Shown here in pieces: positions 12,106-21,148 of a stretch of 64,000 bases of DNA. Location: contig NZ_CP054839.1 of assembly GCF_018141105.1 (NCBI RefSeq), positions 3,844,001 through 3,908,000 on the forward strand. Reading direction: 5' to 3'. The notes under the pieces are model-generated. The model had not been told where the DNA came from, searched no databases, and worked only from the letters and a program-made list of their open reading frames with translations. Positions within the stretch are counted from its first letter, which is position 1, and each line of letters starts with the position of its first letter. This DNA comes from Saccharopolyspora erythraea (GTDB lineage Bacteria > Actinomycetota > Actinomycetes > Mycobacteriales > Pseudonocardiaceae). Made by a program: the position numbers and the translations under genes.

Positions 12106-12906
12106 ATGCTCGACTCGTTCACCGTCGAGTCGCCGTTCGTACGGCGTGCTCGGCGTCCCGACCCGCGGGTCCGGTTGTTCTGCTTCCCGCACGCCGGCGC
12201 CGGTGCGGCCACTTTCGCCGAATGGCCGCGGCTGCTGCCCCCGGAGGTCGAGCTGATCGCGCTCCAGCTCCCCGGCCGGGAGGACCGGATCCGCGAACAG
12301 CCGCTGACCGACCTCACCGCCGCGGTGCGCACTCTCGGGCTCACGATGCGTCCCTACTTGCGGGGGCCGTTGGCGTTCTTCGGCCACAGCGGCGGGGCGC
12401 TGCTGGCCTTCGAGCTGGCCCGGGCGCTGCGCGGGCGCGGCGGGCCGCAGCCGGAGCACCTGCTGCTCAGCGGTCAGGTCGCGCCGGACCGGCCGCCGGT
12501 GGCCGAGCCGATCCACGAGCTGCCCGACGAGGAGTTCGTCGCGGCGCTGGGCTCGCTGGGCGGGACCGCCGAGTCCGTGGCCGGCGACCCCGAGCTGATG
12601 CGGCTGCTGCTCCCCGCGCTGCGCGCCGACTTCACCCTCGGCGAGCGCTACGAGTACCGCCCCGAGCCGCCGCTGGAGGCGGCCATCACCGTCCTTGGTG
12701 GACAGGACGACGAACGCGCCCCGGAGCGGGAGATGCGGGCGTGGCAGGAACAGACCAGCGGCGCTTTCCGGCTCCGGATGTTCGAGGGCGGCCACTTCTA
12801 CCTCAACGACCGTCCCCGGGAGCTGGCGGAGGAGATCGGGCGGCTCCTCCTCGGCGGGGAGCAGCCGCGCAGCGAGGAGGTTCGGCCCAGATGTCCAGCG
12901 AGTTGA
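12106..12906 (+). CDS. Type II (editing) thioesterase
   Basis: A 266-residue alpha/beta hydrolase of the TEII/GrsT family. It opens with RLFCFPHAGAGAATF, carries the nucleophile elbow GHSGG near residue 95 and ends with the catalytic His in GGHFYL. Such enzymes free carrier domains from stalled or wrong acyl groups. An upstream in-frame ATG at 12094 overlaps the apparent -10 box, so I chose the ATG at 12106, where the message should begin. The stop overlaps the start of the acyl ligase gene by 16 bases, so the two are probably translated together. A second TEII of the same family lies at the far end of the cluster. Confidence 0.9.
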   Translation: MLDSFTVESPFVRRARRPDPRVRLFCFPHAGAGAATFAEWPRLLPPEVELIALQLPGREDRIREQPLTDLTAAVRTLGLTMRPYLRGPLAFFGHSGGALLAFELARALRGRGGPQPEHLLLSGQVAPDRPPVAEPIHELPDEEFVAALGSLGGTAESVAGDPELMRLLLPALRADFTLGERYEYRPEPPLEAAITVLGGQDDERAPEREMRAWQEQTSGAFRLRMFEGGHFYLNDRPRELAEEIGRLLLGGEQPRSEEVRPRCPAS

Positions 12907-15900
12907 TGGCGGAGCTGTCCGCGGCGGTCCGCGCGCACGCCGGTGTCTCCGACGCCGCCTGCGCCGTCCGCAGGCAGGCGAGGTCGCGGGCGGCGGCGCC
13001 CACGCGCACGCCGGTCACCGGCGTGCCCGCCGAGCGTGAGGTCGGCGGGGCGGACCTGCCGACGGCCGAGGTCCACGGCGGCGAGCTGCCGCACGACCCG
13101 TCGGCCCCGAGGACCCTGCAGGAAGGTTTGCGGCTGGCCGCAGAACTGGCCCCCGATCGCGGAACGACGTTCATCGCCGCCGACGGCGGTGAGAGCTTCC
13201 AGAGCTACGCCGAGCTGTTCACCGAGGCGCGGGAGCTGCTCGCCGGGCTCCGCGAACACGGGCTGGCGCCGGGCGCCTCGGTGCTGTTCCAGTTCGCAGG
13301 CAACCGGAACTTCGTCACCGCGTTCTGGGCGTGCGTGCTCGGCGGCTACGTTCCGACCCCGTGCGGGGTCCCGCTCGGGTTCGAGCGCGAGAACGCCGGC
13401 ACCCGCAAGCTGCGCAACGCGTGGGAGCTACTGGGCCGCCCGGTGATCCTCACCGACGCCGAGCTGCTGGAAGGGGTCCGGGGGCTCGGCTCCGGCTGGG
13501 GAGCCGAGATCACCGCCTACTGCAACGAGGAACTGCGCCGCGCCGGTGCCGACGCCGAGCCCCAGCCGGTCGAACCCGGCGACCCGGCCGTCCAGCTGCT
13601 CACCTCGGGCAGCACCGGTGTGCCCAAGTGCGTCCGGCACGCCCACGCCAGCATCATCGCCCGCACGCTGGCCAGCGCTGTGGCCAACGGCTTCGGCGAG
13701 CACGACGTGTCGCTGAACTGGATCCCCATGGACCACGTCGGCGGCGTCATCATGCACAACGTCAGCAACGTGGTCCTGCGCCACCAGCACGTCAACGCCG
13801 AGACGGACGCGTTCCTGGCCGACCCGCTGGTGTGGATGGACTGGGTGCACCGTTTCCGGGTGACCAACACCTGGGCCCCGAACTTCGCCTTCTCGCTGTT
13901 CAACGACAACGCCGAACGCGCGGCCGGGCGCGCGTGGGATCTGTCGTGCCTGCGCCACATCTGCAACGGCGGTGAGGCGGTCGTGACCCGCACCGCGCAG
14001 CGGTTCCTGGAGGTGCTGCGGCCCTACGGCCTGCCCGCGGACGCGCTGCTGCCGACCTTCGGGATGTCGGAGATCGCCTCCGGCACCATCTACTCCAGGC
14101 TTTCGGCCCATGACCCGGCGCAGGGCACCATCAGCGTCGAGAAAGCCTCGCTCGGCGGCAGACTGCGCGTGGTGCCGCCGCGGGACGTCCCGGAGGTCAT
14201 CACCTTCACCGAGGTCGGACGCCCGCTGCCGGGGCTGGCGCTGCGGATCGCCGACGACCACGACCGGCCGCTGCCCGAGGACCACGTCGGCCGGGTGCAG
14301 TTCTCCGGCAGCACGATGATGACCGGCTACTACCGCAACGACGAGGCCAACCGGAAGGCCCGCACCGAGGACGGCTGGTTCAACAGCGGTGACCTCGGCT
14401 TCGTCCACGACGGCAGGCTGACGCTCACCGGACGCGACAGCGACCTCATCGTCATCCAGGGTGTGAACTACCTGAACTTCGACATCGAGTCCGTCGTGGA
14501 GCAGGTGCCCGGCACCGAGGTCACCTTCGTGGCCGCGTGCAACGACGCGGGGGAGGGCACCGACACCGACCGGCTGGTCGTCTTCTTCGTGCCCGCGTCC
14601 GCCGACGTGGCGGGCACGGTGGCCGAGATCAGGGCCAGGCTGGCCTCCGACATCGGGTTGCAGCCGCACCTGGTGGTCCCGGTCGAGCGAGAGGCGTTCC
14701 CCAAGACCGGCAGCGGCAAGATCCAGCGTTCTCAGCTCGTCGCCGACCTGCGTGCGGGCAAGTTCGTCGACGCGCTGCGCGCCCTGGAGGACGGCCCGGC
14801 CGAGGAGGAGCCCCCGTCCGAGGACAACTGGTTCTTCGAGCGGGTCTGGACCGCGCAGTCCATCGTGGAGTCCGAATCCCGCACGGGTGTGCGGGTGCTG
14901 TTCGCAGACGCCGAGCGGGAGCAGTGGCTCGGCGAGCACGACGTGGTCGTCCTGCCGGGTACGCGCTTCGCACGCGACGGCAACCGCTTCTCCATCGACG
15001 ACGCCAACCCGGCGCACTACCGCGAACTGCTGACCGCGGTTCGAAGCGACTTCGGCCGGATCGACGCCGTGGTGCACGCATGGGCGGCGACACCGGGAGG
15101 AGACGTCGACGCCGGGCTCCGCTCCGGTGTGCTGTCGGTGCGGATGCTGCTCGCCGAGCTGGCCTCGTGGGAGCGTCGGCCCGAGGTCCTCGTCCTGACC
15201 ACCGGCGGAGTGCGCACCGGCGACGGCGACGCGGTGGACGTCGCCAAGGGCGCACTGCCCGGCCTGGTCCGCACGGCTGTCGCCGAGAGCGCGGTCCCGG
15301 TGCTGCGGCAGGTCGACCTGCCGGTTGCCACGCCCGAGCGGTGGCCCGCGATCGTGCGCGCCGAGCTCGCCGCGATGCCCGATGCCGACGTGGTCGCACA
15401 CCGCGGTGACACCAGGCTGGTGCCCAGGCTGCGACCGGTCGAGCCCGAAGCCGACAGCTCCCCGGCGCTGGTCCAGGGCGGGGTGTACGCGATCACCGGC
15501 GGTCTCGGCGGCATCGCGCAGCAGATCGCCGAATACCTGCTGGCGGCCTACCAGGCGCGGTTGCTGCTGATCGGACGCAGTCCGGTCGCGGAGGGGACGC
15601 CGAAGGCGGAGCGGCTGGCAGACCTGCGCACGCTCGGCGAGATCGAGTACCGGGCGCTGGACGTCGGTGACACCGCCGCCCTGCACAGCGCCGTTGCGCA
15701 GGCCGAGCGACGGTGGGGGAGGCCGCTGGACGGCGTCCTGCACCTGGCGAGCAACGACGTCTCGCAGCAGTGGTCCCGGCTGGAGGAGCACACGGTCGCA
15801 CGCGCCTCGCGCGGCGAGTTCGCCCGGACCTACCGGGCCAAGGTGCACGGCACGATGGCCATCGCGGAGGTGCTGCGCGACCGGCCGGACACGCTGCTGG

Positions 15901-16673
15901 TGCTGTTCTCGTCGGTCAACGCCGAGTTCGGCGGCAGCTCCTTCGGCGCGTACTCCTCGGCGAACAGCTTCCTCAACGGCTTCGCCGACCACTGGGGCCA
16001 CGAGCTCGGCAGGCCGGTGCGCTGCCTGTCGTGGAGCATGTGGACCGGCAGCGGGATGAACCGGGGCAGCCCGTCGGCCGCCGCGGCCTCGCGCGGGTTC
16101 GTGCCCATCGACGACGCGAGCGGGTTGTCGTCGTTGCTGACGGCGCTGGGCCAGGACCGCGTGAACCTGCTGATCGGGCTCGACGGCCGCAACGAGAACA
16201 TCATCGCCGAGCTCGCCCCGGAACACTCGCGCAGCACCGAGATCGTGGTCGCCTACAGCGGTGCCGGCGTGGACGAGGCGGAGCTGTGCGAGGCCACCGC
16301 CGAGCTGGTCGCCCGGTGCGAGGCGCCGGTGCGCTTCACGCGGGTGGACCGCGTCCCGCGCGACGCGGCGGGCCGGGTCGACCAGGCCGGGCTGCTGGCG
16401 GTGGCGCGTGCGGCGTCGGCGCGGGAGCGCCGCCGCCACGTCGAGCCGGAGACGGACCTGGAGCGGCGGCTCGCCGTGATCTGGGGCGAGGTGCTCGGCC
16501 GCGAGCGGGTCGGACGTGACGACGCGTTCTTCGAGCTCGGCGGCAACTCCCTGCGCGCGGCGCAGCTCGTCGCGCGCATCAACGGCACGCTGCCCGCCAG
16601 GATGGCGGTGCACCAGCTCTACGACCACCCCACCGTCGGCCGCCTGGCCGAGGTGCTGGACAAGGCCCGGTGA
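12891..16673 (+). CDS. Acyl-AMP ligase / ketoreductase / carrier protein fusion
   Basis: A 1260-residue protein. Residues about 75-640 are an AMP-forming ligase of the fatty-acyl-AMP-ligase type ([40 protein letters not shown]). Residues about 660-1120 look like a polyketide ketoreductase with a structural half and a catalytic half: the NADPH motif is [11 protein letters not shown] and the active site is [19 protein letters not shown]. The C-terminus is a carrier domain ([14 protein letters not shown]). There is no ketosynthase, condensation, acyltransferase or release domain. It likely loads a carboxylic acid, reduces a keto group on the tethered acyl chain, and donates the hydroxyacyl unit to an NRPS partner. 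The ATG has AGGAGG ten bases upstream and overlaps the TEII gene. MbtH follows after 23 bases. The acid loaded cannot be read from sequence. Confidence 0.88.
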   Translation: MSSELMAELSAAVRAHAGVSDAACAVRRQARSRAAAPTRTPVTGVPAEREVGGADLPTAEVHGGELPHDPSAPRTLQEGLRLAAELAPDRGTTFIAADGGESFQSYAELFTEARELLAGLREHGLAPGASVLFQFAGNRNFVTAFWACVLGGYVPTPCGVPLGFERENAGTRKLRNAWELLGRPVILTDAELLEGVRGLGSGWGAEITAYCNEELRRAGADAEPQPVEPGDPAVQLLTSGSTGVPKCVRHAHASIIARTLASAVANGFGEHDVSLNWIPMDHVGGVIMHNVSNVVLRHQHVNAETDAFLADPLVWMDWVHRFRVTNTWAPNFAFSLFNDNAERAAGRAWDLSCLRHICNGGEAVVTRTAQRFLEVLRPYGLPADALLPTFGMSEIASGTIYSRLSAHDPAQGTISVEKASLGGRLRVVPPRDVPEVITFTEVGRPLPGLALRIADDHDRPLPEDHVGRVQFSGSTMMTGYYRNDEANRKARTEDGWFNSGDLGFVHDGRLTLTGRDSDLIVIQGVNYLNFDIESVVEQVPGTEVTFVAACNDAGEGTDTDRLVVFFVPASADVAGTVAEIRARLASDIGLQPHLVVPVEREAFPKTGSGKIQRSQLVADLRAGKFVDALRALEDGPAEEEPPSEDNWFFERVWTAQSIVESESRTGVRVLFADAEREQWLGEHDVVVLPGTRFARDGNRFSIDDANPAHYRELLTAVRSDFGRIDAVVHAWAATPGGDVDAGLRSGVLSVRMLLAELASWERRPEVLVLTTGGVRTGDGDAVDVAKGALPGLVRTAVAESAVPVLRQVDLPVATPERWPAIVRAELAAMPDADVVAHRGDTRLVPRLRPVEPEADSSPALVQGGVYAITGGLGGIAQQIAEYLLAAYQARLLLIGRSPVAEGTPKAERLADLRTLGEIEYRALDVGDTAALHSAVAQAERRWGRPLDGVLHLASNDVSQQWSRLEEHTVARASRGEFARTYRAKVHGTMAIAEVLRDRPDTLLVLFSSVNAEFGGSSFGAYSSANSFLNGFADHWGHELGRPVRCLSWSMWTGSGMNRGSPSAAAASRGFVPIDDASGLSSLLTALGQDRVNLLIGLDGRNENIIAELAPEHSRSTEIVVAYSGAGVDEAELCEATAELVARCEAPVRFTRVDRVPRDAAGRVDQAGLLAVARAASARERRRHVEPETDLERRLAVIWGEVLGRERVGRDDAFFELGGNSLRAAQLVARINGTLPARMAVHQLYDHPTVGRLAEVLDKAR

Positions 16674-16696
16674 CGCGGCAGAGAGGAACGAGTCCG

Positions 16697-16915
16697 ATGA
16701 CCAACCCCTTCGAGGACCCCGACGGCACGTACCTGGTGCTGGTCAACGACGAGGGCCAGCACTCGCTGTGGCCCGCTTTCGCCGAGGTGCCCGCCGGGTG
16801 GACCGAGGTTCACGGCGAGGACACCCGCGACGCCTGCCTGGCCTACGTCGAGGAGCACTGGACCGACCTGCGGCCCAGGAGCCTCGTCGAGGCGATGGAG
16901 GCGGCTGGGAACTGA
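16697..16915 (+). CDS. MbtH-family NRPS chaperone
   Basis: A 72-residue protein with all MbtH landmarks: [40 protein letters not shown]. MbtH proteins bind adenylation domains and are needed for their folding or activity. It is the last gene of the TEII / ligase unit and is followed by a strong hairpin. GAGAGGAAC before the ATG serves as ribosome site. Its partners are presumably the A domains of the two forward synthetases and the reverse single-module one, since no other MbtH gene is present. Confidence 0.96.
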   Translation: MTNPFEDPDGTYLVLVNDEGQHSLWPAFAEVPAGWTEVHGEDTRDACLAYVEEHWTDLRPRSLVEAMEAAGN

Positions 16916-16928
16916 TCCCGCGCCCCGC

Positions 16929-16967
16929 ACGGCGGAGGTCGACTGCTCCCGCGGTCACCTCCGCCGT
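16929..16967 (+). terminator. Hairpin terminator after mbtH-like gene
   Basis: Perfect 11-bp stem (16929-16939 with 16957-16967) starting 14 bases after the MbtH stop. It ends the TEII/ligase/MbtH unit and suggests that the beta-lactamase-like gene downstream has its own promoter. Confidence 0.65.
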
Positions 16968-17054
16968 TCGTCGTTGCGCGGCAGGCGAAATTCTGTCGCC
17001 GCGTCCATCGGAGCCCGCCATGATGGCAGCGGGCCCACCAGAGGGAGGAAGACG

Positions 17055-17957
17055 ATGACGGCATCGCGTCCGGCGGTCACACGCCGCGCTCTGCTGGGAA
17101 TGGCCGCGCTCGTGCCGCTGGCCGGATGCGCGAGGGGAGAGGCTCCGGCGGCGCCTCCGCCCGCCGTCGTGGCGCCCGATCACGACGACCGCCTGGCCGG
17201 GCTGGAGCGGAAGTTCGGTGCGCGCCTGGGGGTGTACGCCCTGGCCACCGGCACCGGAGCGACCGTGGCCCACCGGGCGGACGAACGCTTCGCGTTCTGC
17301 TCGACGTTCAAGGCGCTGGCGACGGCCGCGGTCCTGCACCGCAACCCGATGTCGCACCTGGACGCGCTCGTCACCTACGGCGAGGGCGATCTCATGAAGA
17401 GCTCGTTCATCACCAGGCAGCACGTGGCCACGGGGATGACGATCCGCCAGCTGTGCGACGCCGCGGTCCGCTACAGCGACGGTACGGCGGGCAACCTGCT
17501 GCTGCGCGATCTCGGTGGGCCTGCCGAGCTGACCGCCTACGCTCGCGGCCTCGGGGACGAGGTGACCCGGATGGACCGGGTCGAACCGCTGATCGTGGAG
17601 GCCGCTCCGGGAGACCCCCGCGACACGAGTTCGCCTCGCGCGTTCGGCACCGACTTCGACAAGCTGGTGCTCAAGGACGCGCTCCCCGAGGACAAGCGCG
17701 TCTTCCTCCGCGACCTGCTCCAGCGCGGCACCACCGGTGCCCGGCGCATCAAGGCCGCCATCCCGCCGGGCTGGACCGTGGCGAACAAGACCGGCACCGG
17801 TGATCACGGCACGCTCAACGACATCGCCGTGGTGTGGCCGCCGGACTCCGCACCGCTGGTGATCGCGATCATGTCCAGCAAGCCCGCCAAGGACGCCGAG
17901 TACGATGAAGCCCTCCTCGCCGAGGCCGCCGCACACGTCATCGCCACGCTGACCTGA
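17055..17957 (+). CDS. Class A beta-lactamase-like Tat lipoprotein
   Basis: A 300-residue serine beta-lactamase homologue. The N-terminus has a twin-arginine motif (TRRALLG) and a lipobox (PLAGC, Cys near 26), so export by Tat and membrane anchoring are likely, as for mycobacterial BlaC. The class A motifs are SxxK (STFK), SDG in place of SDN, and KTG (NKTGTG). The omega loop reads RVEPLIVEAAPGDPRDTSSP: Glu166 is kept, but the Asn170 position is Val. Gly132 is known from BlaC; Val170 is unusual because Asn170 helps hold the deacylating water. GAGGGAGGAA before the ATG is a good ribosome site. It may protect against, or sense, beta-lactams or the cluster product, or be an unrelated neighbour. 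Confidence 0.9.
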   Translation: MTASRPAVTRRALLGMAALVPLAGCARGEAPAAPPPAVVAPDHDDRLAGLERKFGARLGVYALATGTGATVAHRADERFAFCSTFKALATAAVLHRNPMSHLDALVTYGEGDLMKSSFITRQHVATGMTIRQLCDAAVRYSDGTAGNLLLRDLGGPAELTAYARGLGDEVTRMDRVEPLIVEAAPGDPRDTSSPRAFGTDFDKLVLKDALPEDKRVFLRDLLQRGTTGARRIKAAIPPGWTVANKTGTGDHGTLNDIAVVWPPDSAPLVIAIMSSKPAKDAEYDEALLAEAAAHVIATLT

Positions 17958-17975
17958 CCCGCCCGGACCCACGCA

Positions 17976-18016
17976 TGCGAACACCCACCACGGTTTCTCC
18001 GCGGTGGGTGTTCGCA
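17976..18016. terminator. Bidirectional terminator between convergent genes
   Basis: A 14-bp perfect stem (17976-17989 with 18003-18016), extended inward by three pairs after one mismatch, lies between the beta-lactamase stop and the end of the reverse SbnA-like gene. It should stop transcription from both sides. Confidence 0.75.
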
Positions 18017-18034
18017 CACTGCCGGTGCCTCGGC

Positions 18035-19018
18035 TCAGCGCGCCCCTACACCGCCGCTGGCCAGGTCGAGCGCATCGGTCTGGTAGACCTCGCGCACCCA
18101 GCTCGGCTGGTACAGCGAGTCGAGGTAGCGCTCCCCGAGGTCAGGGGCGATGGTCACCGCCGTCGTGGCGGGGCCGGCGTCGTTGACGTCCATCCACCGG
18201 GTCGCGCCGCTGATGACCGTGCCGGTGGAGCCACCGAACAGGAAGCCGCGCGCGGCCAGCCGGTGGCAGGTCCGCACGGTGTCGATCTCGTCGACCAGCA
18301 CGACGTCGTCGACGAAGGACTCGTCGAGCAGCTGCGGCCGCACCCCGGTCCCCAGGCCGGGGATCATGCGGGGCGCGGCCGGGCCGCCGAAGGTGACCGA
18401 GCCGACCGCGTCGACCGCCACGACCTTCACGGCGGGCCGGAACCGCTTGAAGTACCGGGCGCAACCCATCAGGGTGCCCGTGGTGCCCGCTCCGACGAAG
18501 AGCACGTCGAGCTTCGGGAAGGCCCGGTCGATCGAGGGCGCGGTGGTCCGGTAGTGCGCCGACCAGTTGTCCGGGTTGGCGTACTGGTTCAGCCACAGGT
18601 AGCGGTCGTCGCCCTCGCACAGCTCGCGGACGTGGGCGAGCCTGGCGGCCAGGAACCCGCCGTCGCGGTCGGGCTCGGTGATGGTGTGCACCTCGCAGCC
18701 CAGCGACTCCATCACCTGCTTGGTCGCCAGGTTGCACCGCGAGTCGGTCACGCACACGAACCGGTAGCCCCTGCTGGCGGCGATCACGCTCAGCGCCACC
18801 CCGAGGTTGCCCGACGACGACTCGACCAGGATCGAGCCGGGACCGAGCACCCCGGACCGCTCGGCCGCGGCCACCATCGCGTCGGCGGCCTTCAGCTTGA
18901 TCGACCCGGCGAAGTTGAACCCCTCGCACTTGACGTACAGCGGGACGCCGAAGGTGGGCCGGAGGTCGACGTAGAGGTCGTCCTCGTTGAATTCGTGCGG
19001 CTGCGAAATGATGGGCAC
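18035..19018 (-). CDS. SbnA-like 2,3-diaminopropionate precursor synthase (PLP, cysteine-synthase fold)
   Basis: A 327-residue fold-type II PLP enzyme. The Schiff-base lysine lies in FNFAGSIKLKAAD, the phosphate loop is GAGTTGT, and ESSSGNLGVALS matches the substrate loop of cysteine synthases. In the staphyloferrin B pathway SbnA joins O-phosphoserine and glutamate to N-(1-amino-1-carboxy-2-ethyl)-glutamate, which SbnB then oxidises to L-2,3-diaminopropionate. The SbnB-like gene lies directly upstream in the same operon, 59 bases away, which makes this assignment stronger than cysteine synthase. The start is a GTG with GGAGAT six bases upstream. It is the last gene of the reverse arm. Confidence 0.85.
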   Translation of the reverse strand: MPIISQPHEFNEDDLYVDLRPTFGVPLYVKCEGFNFAGSIKLKAADAMVAAAERSGVLGPGSILVESSSGNLGVALSVIAASRGYRFVCVTDSRCNLATKQVMESLGCEVHTITEPDRDGGFLAARLAHVRELCEGDDRYLWLNQYANPDNWSAHYRTTAPSIDRAFPKLDVLFVGAGTTGTLMGCARYFKRFRPAVKVVAVDAVGSVTFGGPAAPRMIPGLGTGVRPQLLDESFVDDVVLVDEIDTVRTCHRLAARGFLFGGSTGTVISGATRWMDVNDAGPATTAVTIAPDLGERYLDSLYQPSWVREVYQTDALDLASGGVGAR

Positions 19019-19077
19019 CGAGCTATCTCCGTCTTGGCGGGAACGAACCGAGCGTGTTGCGGTGAGGCCCCTGGAGC

Positions 19078-20103
19078 TCAGCCGTAGCGCTTGAGCTCGG
19101 AGAAGAAGTCGGGCACGACCGTCGGATGGCCGTTGCGGGTGACCTCGTCGTAGACGAACTTGCCCACGGCCAGGTCCAGCACCCCCAGGCCGAACGGGGA
19201 GAACACCACCGGCCGGTCGGCGGGAACGGTGAGCCGCCCGGAGAGCACGTCGTTGATCGTGCCATCGAGGAAGTCGCGGTTGCCGGTGCGCTGCTCGGCC
19301 AGGTGCGGCGAGGTGTCGGCCTTGAGGCAGTGCTCGACGTCGTCGACGACGTTGGCTGCCGAAAGGATGATCTCCGGCGACAGGTCGCGCAGCGACACGT
19401 GCAGCACCAGCGGGTTGTGCTCGAACCACGCCGGGTCGTGGACGTGCGGGGTGCCCGCGACGGTGGCGAACACGACCAGGTCGCTGGAGCGGATGAGCTC
19501 CTCGGCGCTGTCGTGCACGGTGATCCGCGGCCCGGGCTCGGCCCGCTCCAGGTAGCCGCGGAACCCGTCGGCGTGCTCGGCGGAGAGGTCGTGGACGCCG
19601 ATCTCGTCGAAGCTCCAGCCGGTGGCCTGCAGGTAGTCGTGCAGGTACCGGGCGATCAGGCCGACGCCGAAGAAGCCCACCCGGCGGGGACGGCCGCGGT
19701 CGCGGGTGAGGCGGTCGGCGGCCAGCGCGGCCGAGGCGGCCGTGCGGGTGGCGCTGATGACCGAGCTTTCCAGGCACGCGAAGGGGTATCCGGTGTCGTG
19801 GTCGTTGAGGACCAGCACCGCCGAGGCGCGGGGGATCCCGGCGGCGACGTTGCCGGGGAAGCTGGAGATCCACTTGATGCCGTCCACCGCGGAGTCCCCG
19901 CCGAGTGAGGCGGGCAGCGCGATGATGCGGGAGGTGGGGCGGTCGGGGAAGCGCAGGAAGTACGACGGCGGGTTCACCGTCTGCTCCTCGCCGTGCAGCC
20001 GGTAGGCCGCCTCCACGATGTCGACGACCTGCTTCTGGCGGCCATCGAGCGACTTCTGGACCTCGGCACCGGATATCACCGTGAACGAGGGGACTGCGGA
20101 CAT
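19078..20103 (-). CDS. SbnB-like 2,3-diaminopropionate synthase (ornithine cyclodeaminase family)
   Basis: A 341-residue NAD-dependent enzyme of the ornithine cyclodeaminase/mu-crystallin family. The Rossmann motif GFFGVGLIA is near residue 142. PPSYFLRFPDRP and DGIKWISSFP match the N-terminal substrate region of SbnB-type enzymes, and HVSLRDLSPE lies in the C-terminal half. SbnB releases L-2,3-diaminopropionate and 2-oxoglutarate from the SbnA product. GGAG stands eight bases before the ATG. It sits between the SyrP-like oxygenase and the SbnA-like gene with short gaps. A true ornithine cyclodeaminase is possible but unlikely beside SbnA. Confidence 0.86.
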   Translation of the reverse strand: MSAVPSFTVISGAEVQKSLDGRQKQVVDIVEAAYRLHGEEQTVNPPSYFLRFPDRPTSRIIALPASLGGDSAVDGIKWISSFPGNVAAGIPRASAVLVLNDHDTGYPFACLESSVISATRTAASAALAADRLTRDRGRPRRVGFFGVGLIARYLHDYLQATGWSFDEIGVHDLSAEHADGFRGYLERAEPGPRITVHDSAEELIRSSDLVVFATVAGTPHVHDPAWFEHNPLVLHVSLRDLSPEIILSAANVVDDVEHCLKADTSPHLAEQRTGNRDFLDGTINDVLSGRLTVPADRPVVFSPFGLGVLDLAVGKFVYDEVTRNGHPTVVPDFFSELKRYG

Positions 20104-20135
20104 GCTTCTACTCCGGGGTCGGTGGTCGGGGGCGG

Positions 20136-21128
20136 TCAGGGCAGTGCGATGGTCGGCGAGCACTCGGCGAGGTGCACCGGGTCGCCCATGGCCACCAGCA
20201 CCTCGCGGGAGCCCTCGTAGGGCTCGCGGCTGTGTGCCCGGGCGATGTTGTCGACCAGCATCAGGTCGCCCGCCTGCCACGGCTCGCGCAGCGTGTGCTC
20301 CTCGTAGACCTTGTTGAGCAGCGCGATCACGTCGTCGCCGATCGGCTCTCCGCTGCCGTAGCGGCTGTTGAACGGCAGCCCGTCGGGGCCGAACTCCATG
20401 ACGAGGTAGTCGCGGACCTCCGGGTCGATGGTCCACTCGTTGAGGAACGCGATCTGGTTGAACCACACCCGCTCGCCGGTCCTGGGGTGGCGGATGACCG
20501 CCGACCGGCGCTGCCTGGTCCGCAGCCCGTCCATGTCGTCCCACTCGAACTCGACGGAGTTCTCCCGGCAGTAGCGCTCGACCTCGGAGCGGTCCTCGGT
20601 GCCGAACGCCTCCTGCCACGGCACGCCGACCATCTCGTTGTAGTTGCGGGCCAGCTGCCAGCCCTCCCGCTCGAACCGCTCGACGAGGTCGGCGGGCAGC
20701 GCCCGCAGCACCGCGCTCGCGTCGGCGACGCCGGTCACGCCACCGGTGGCCGGGGCGCCCAGGCAGGCGAACATCATCAGGCCGGGGAACTCCAGCGTGT
20801 AGCTGAGCTCGTGGTGCATGCACATCGGCTGGTTCGGCGGCCACTTCGAGGAGGAGTAGACGCCGTCGGCGTAGGTCCAGCGGCGGGCGAACGCCTCCCG
20901 CTCGCGCATCAGCGGCCCGGCGAGGTCCCCGCTGATGCGGCCGAACTCCTCGGCGGTGCTCAGCGGCAGGCCCCGCACGAGGACGGCGCCGTGCTCGTCG
21001 ACCAGCGAACGCAGCTCGGCGCGGTGCGCGTCGACCCACGGCGCGGCCTCCGCGACGTCGCCGGCGTGCAGGATCGCCGGCTTGCCCGCGGTGAGGGCGA
21101 GGTCGAGGTCAGCGGCTGGTGAAGCCAT
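20136..21128 (-). CDS. SyrP/TauD-like Fe(II)/2-oxoglutarate oxygenase
   Basis: A 330-residue TauD/TfdA-superfamily protein. The metal triad is visible as HxE in CMHHELSYTL (about residue 104) and the distal His in NIARAHSREP (about 298), with the 2-oxoglutarate arginine nearby. It resembles SyrP-type enzymes, which hydroxylate the beta carbon of an amino acid held on an NRPS carrier domain, aspartate in syringomycin. Here a carrier-bound Asn (module 2 of the large synthetase) or diaminopropionate are possible substrates. It lies 20 bases after the single-module NRPS and 32 bases before the SbnB-like gene, in the same operon. Confidence 0.85.
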   Translation of the reverse strand: MASPAADLDLALTAGKPAILHAGDVAEAAPWVDAHRAELRSLVDEHGAVLVRGLPLSTAEEFGRISGDLAGPLMREREAFARRWTYADGVYSSSKWPPNQPMCMHHELSYTLEFPGLMMFACLGAPATGGVTGVADASAVLRALPADLVERFEREGWQLARNYNEMVGVPWQEAFGTEDRSEVERYCRENSVEFEWDDMDGLRTRQRRSAVIRHPRTGERVWFNQIAFLNEWTIDPEVRDYLVMEFGPDGLPFNSRYGSGEPIGDDVIALLNKVYEEHTLREPWQAGDLMLVDNIARAHSREPYEGSREVLVAMGDPVHLAECSPTIALP

Positions 21129-21148
21129 CGGTCGTACCTTTCGGTTCT

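Noticed and set aside
8041-12795. Very long open frame on the reverse strand (over 1500 codons), and others such as 25144-30285 reverse
   Set aside because: These lie opposite clear NRPS, transporter and thioesterase genes. Stops are rare in non-coding frames at this GC content, and the translations are His/Arg/Gly-rich without motifs.
1891-17957. Monobactam (sulfazecin-like) pathway, because of Dap and a beta-lactamase
   Set aside because: No sulfotransferase or PAPS gene is seen, and the terminal TE has an ordinary GYSLGG elbow. It stays possible only if such genes lie left of the window.
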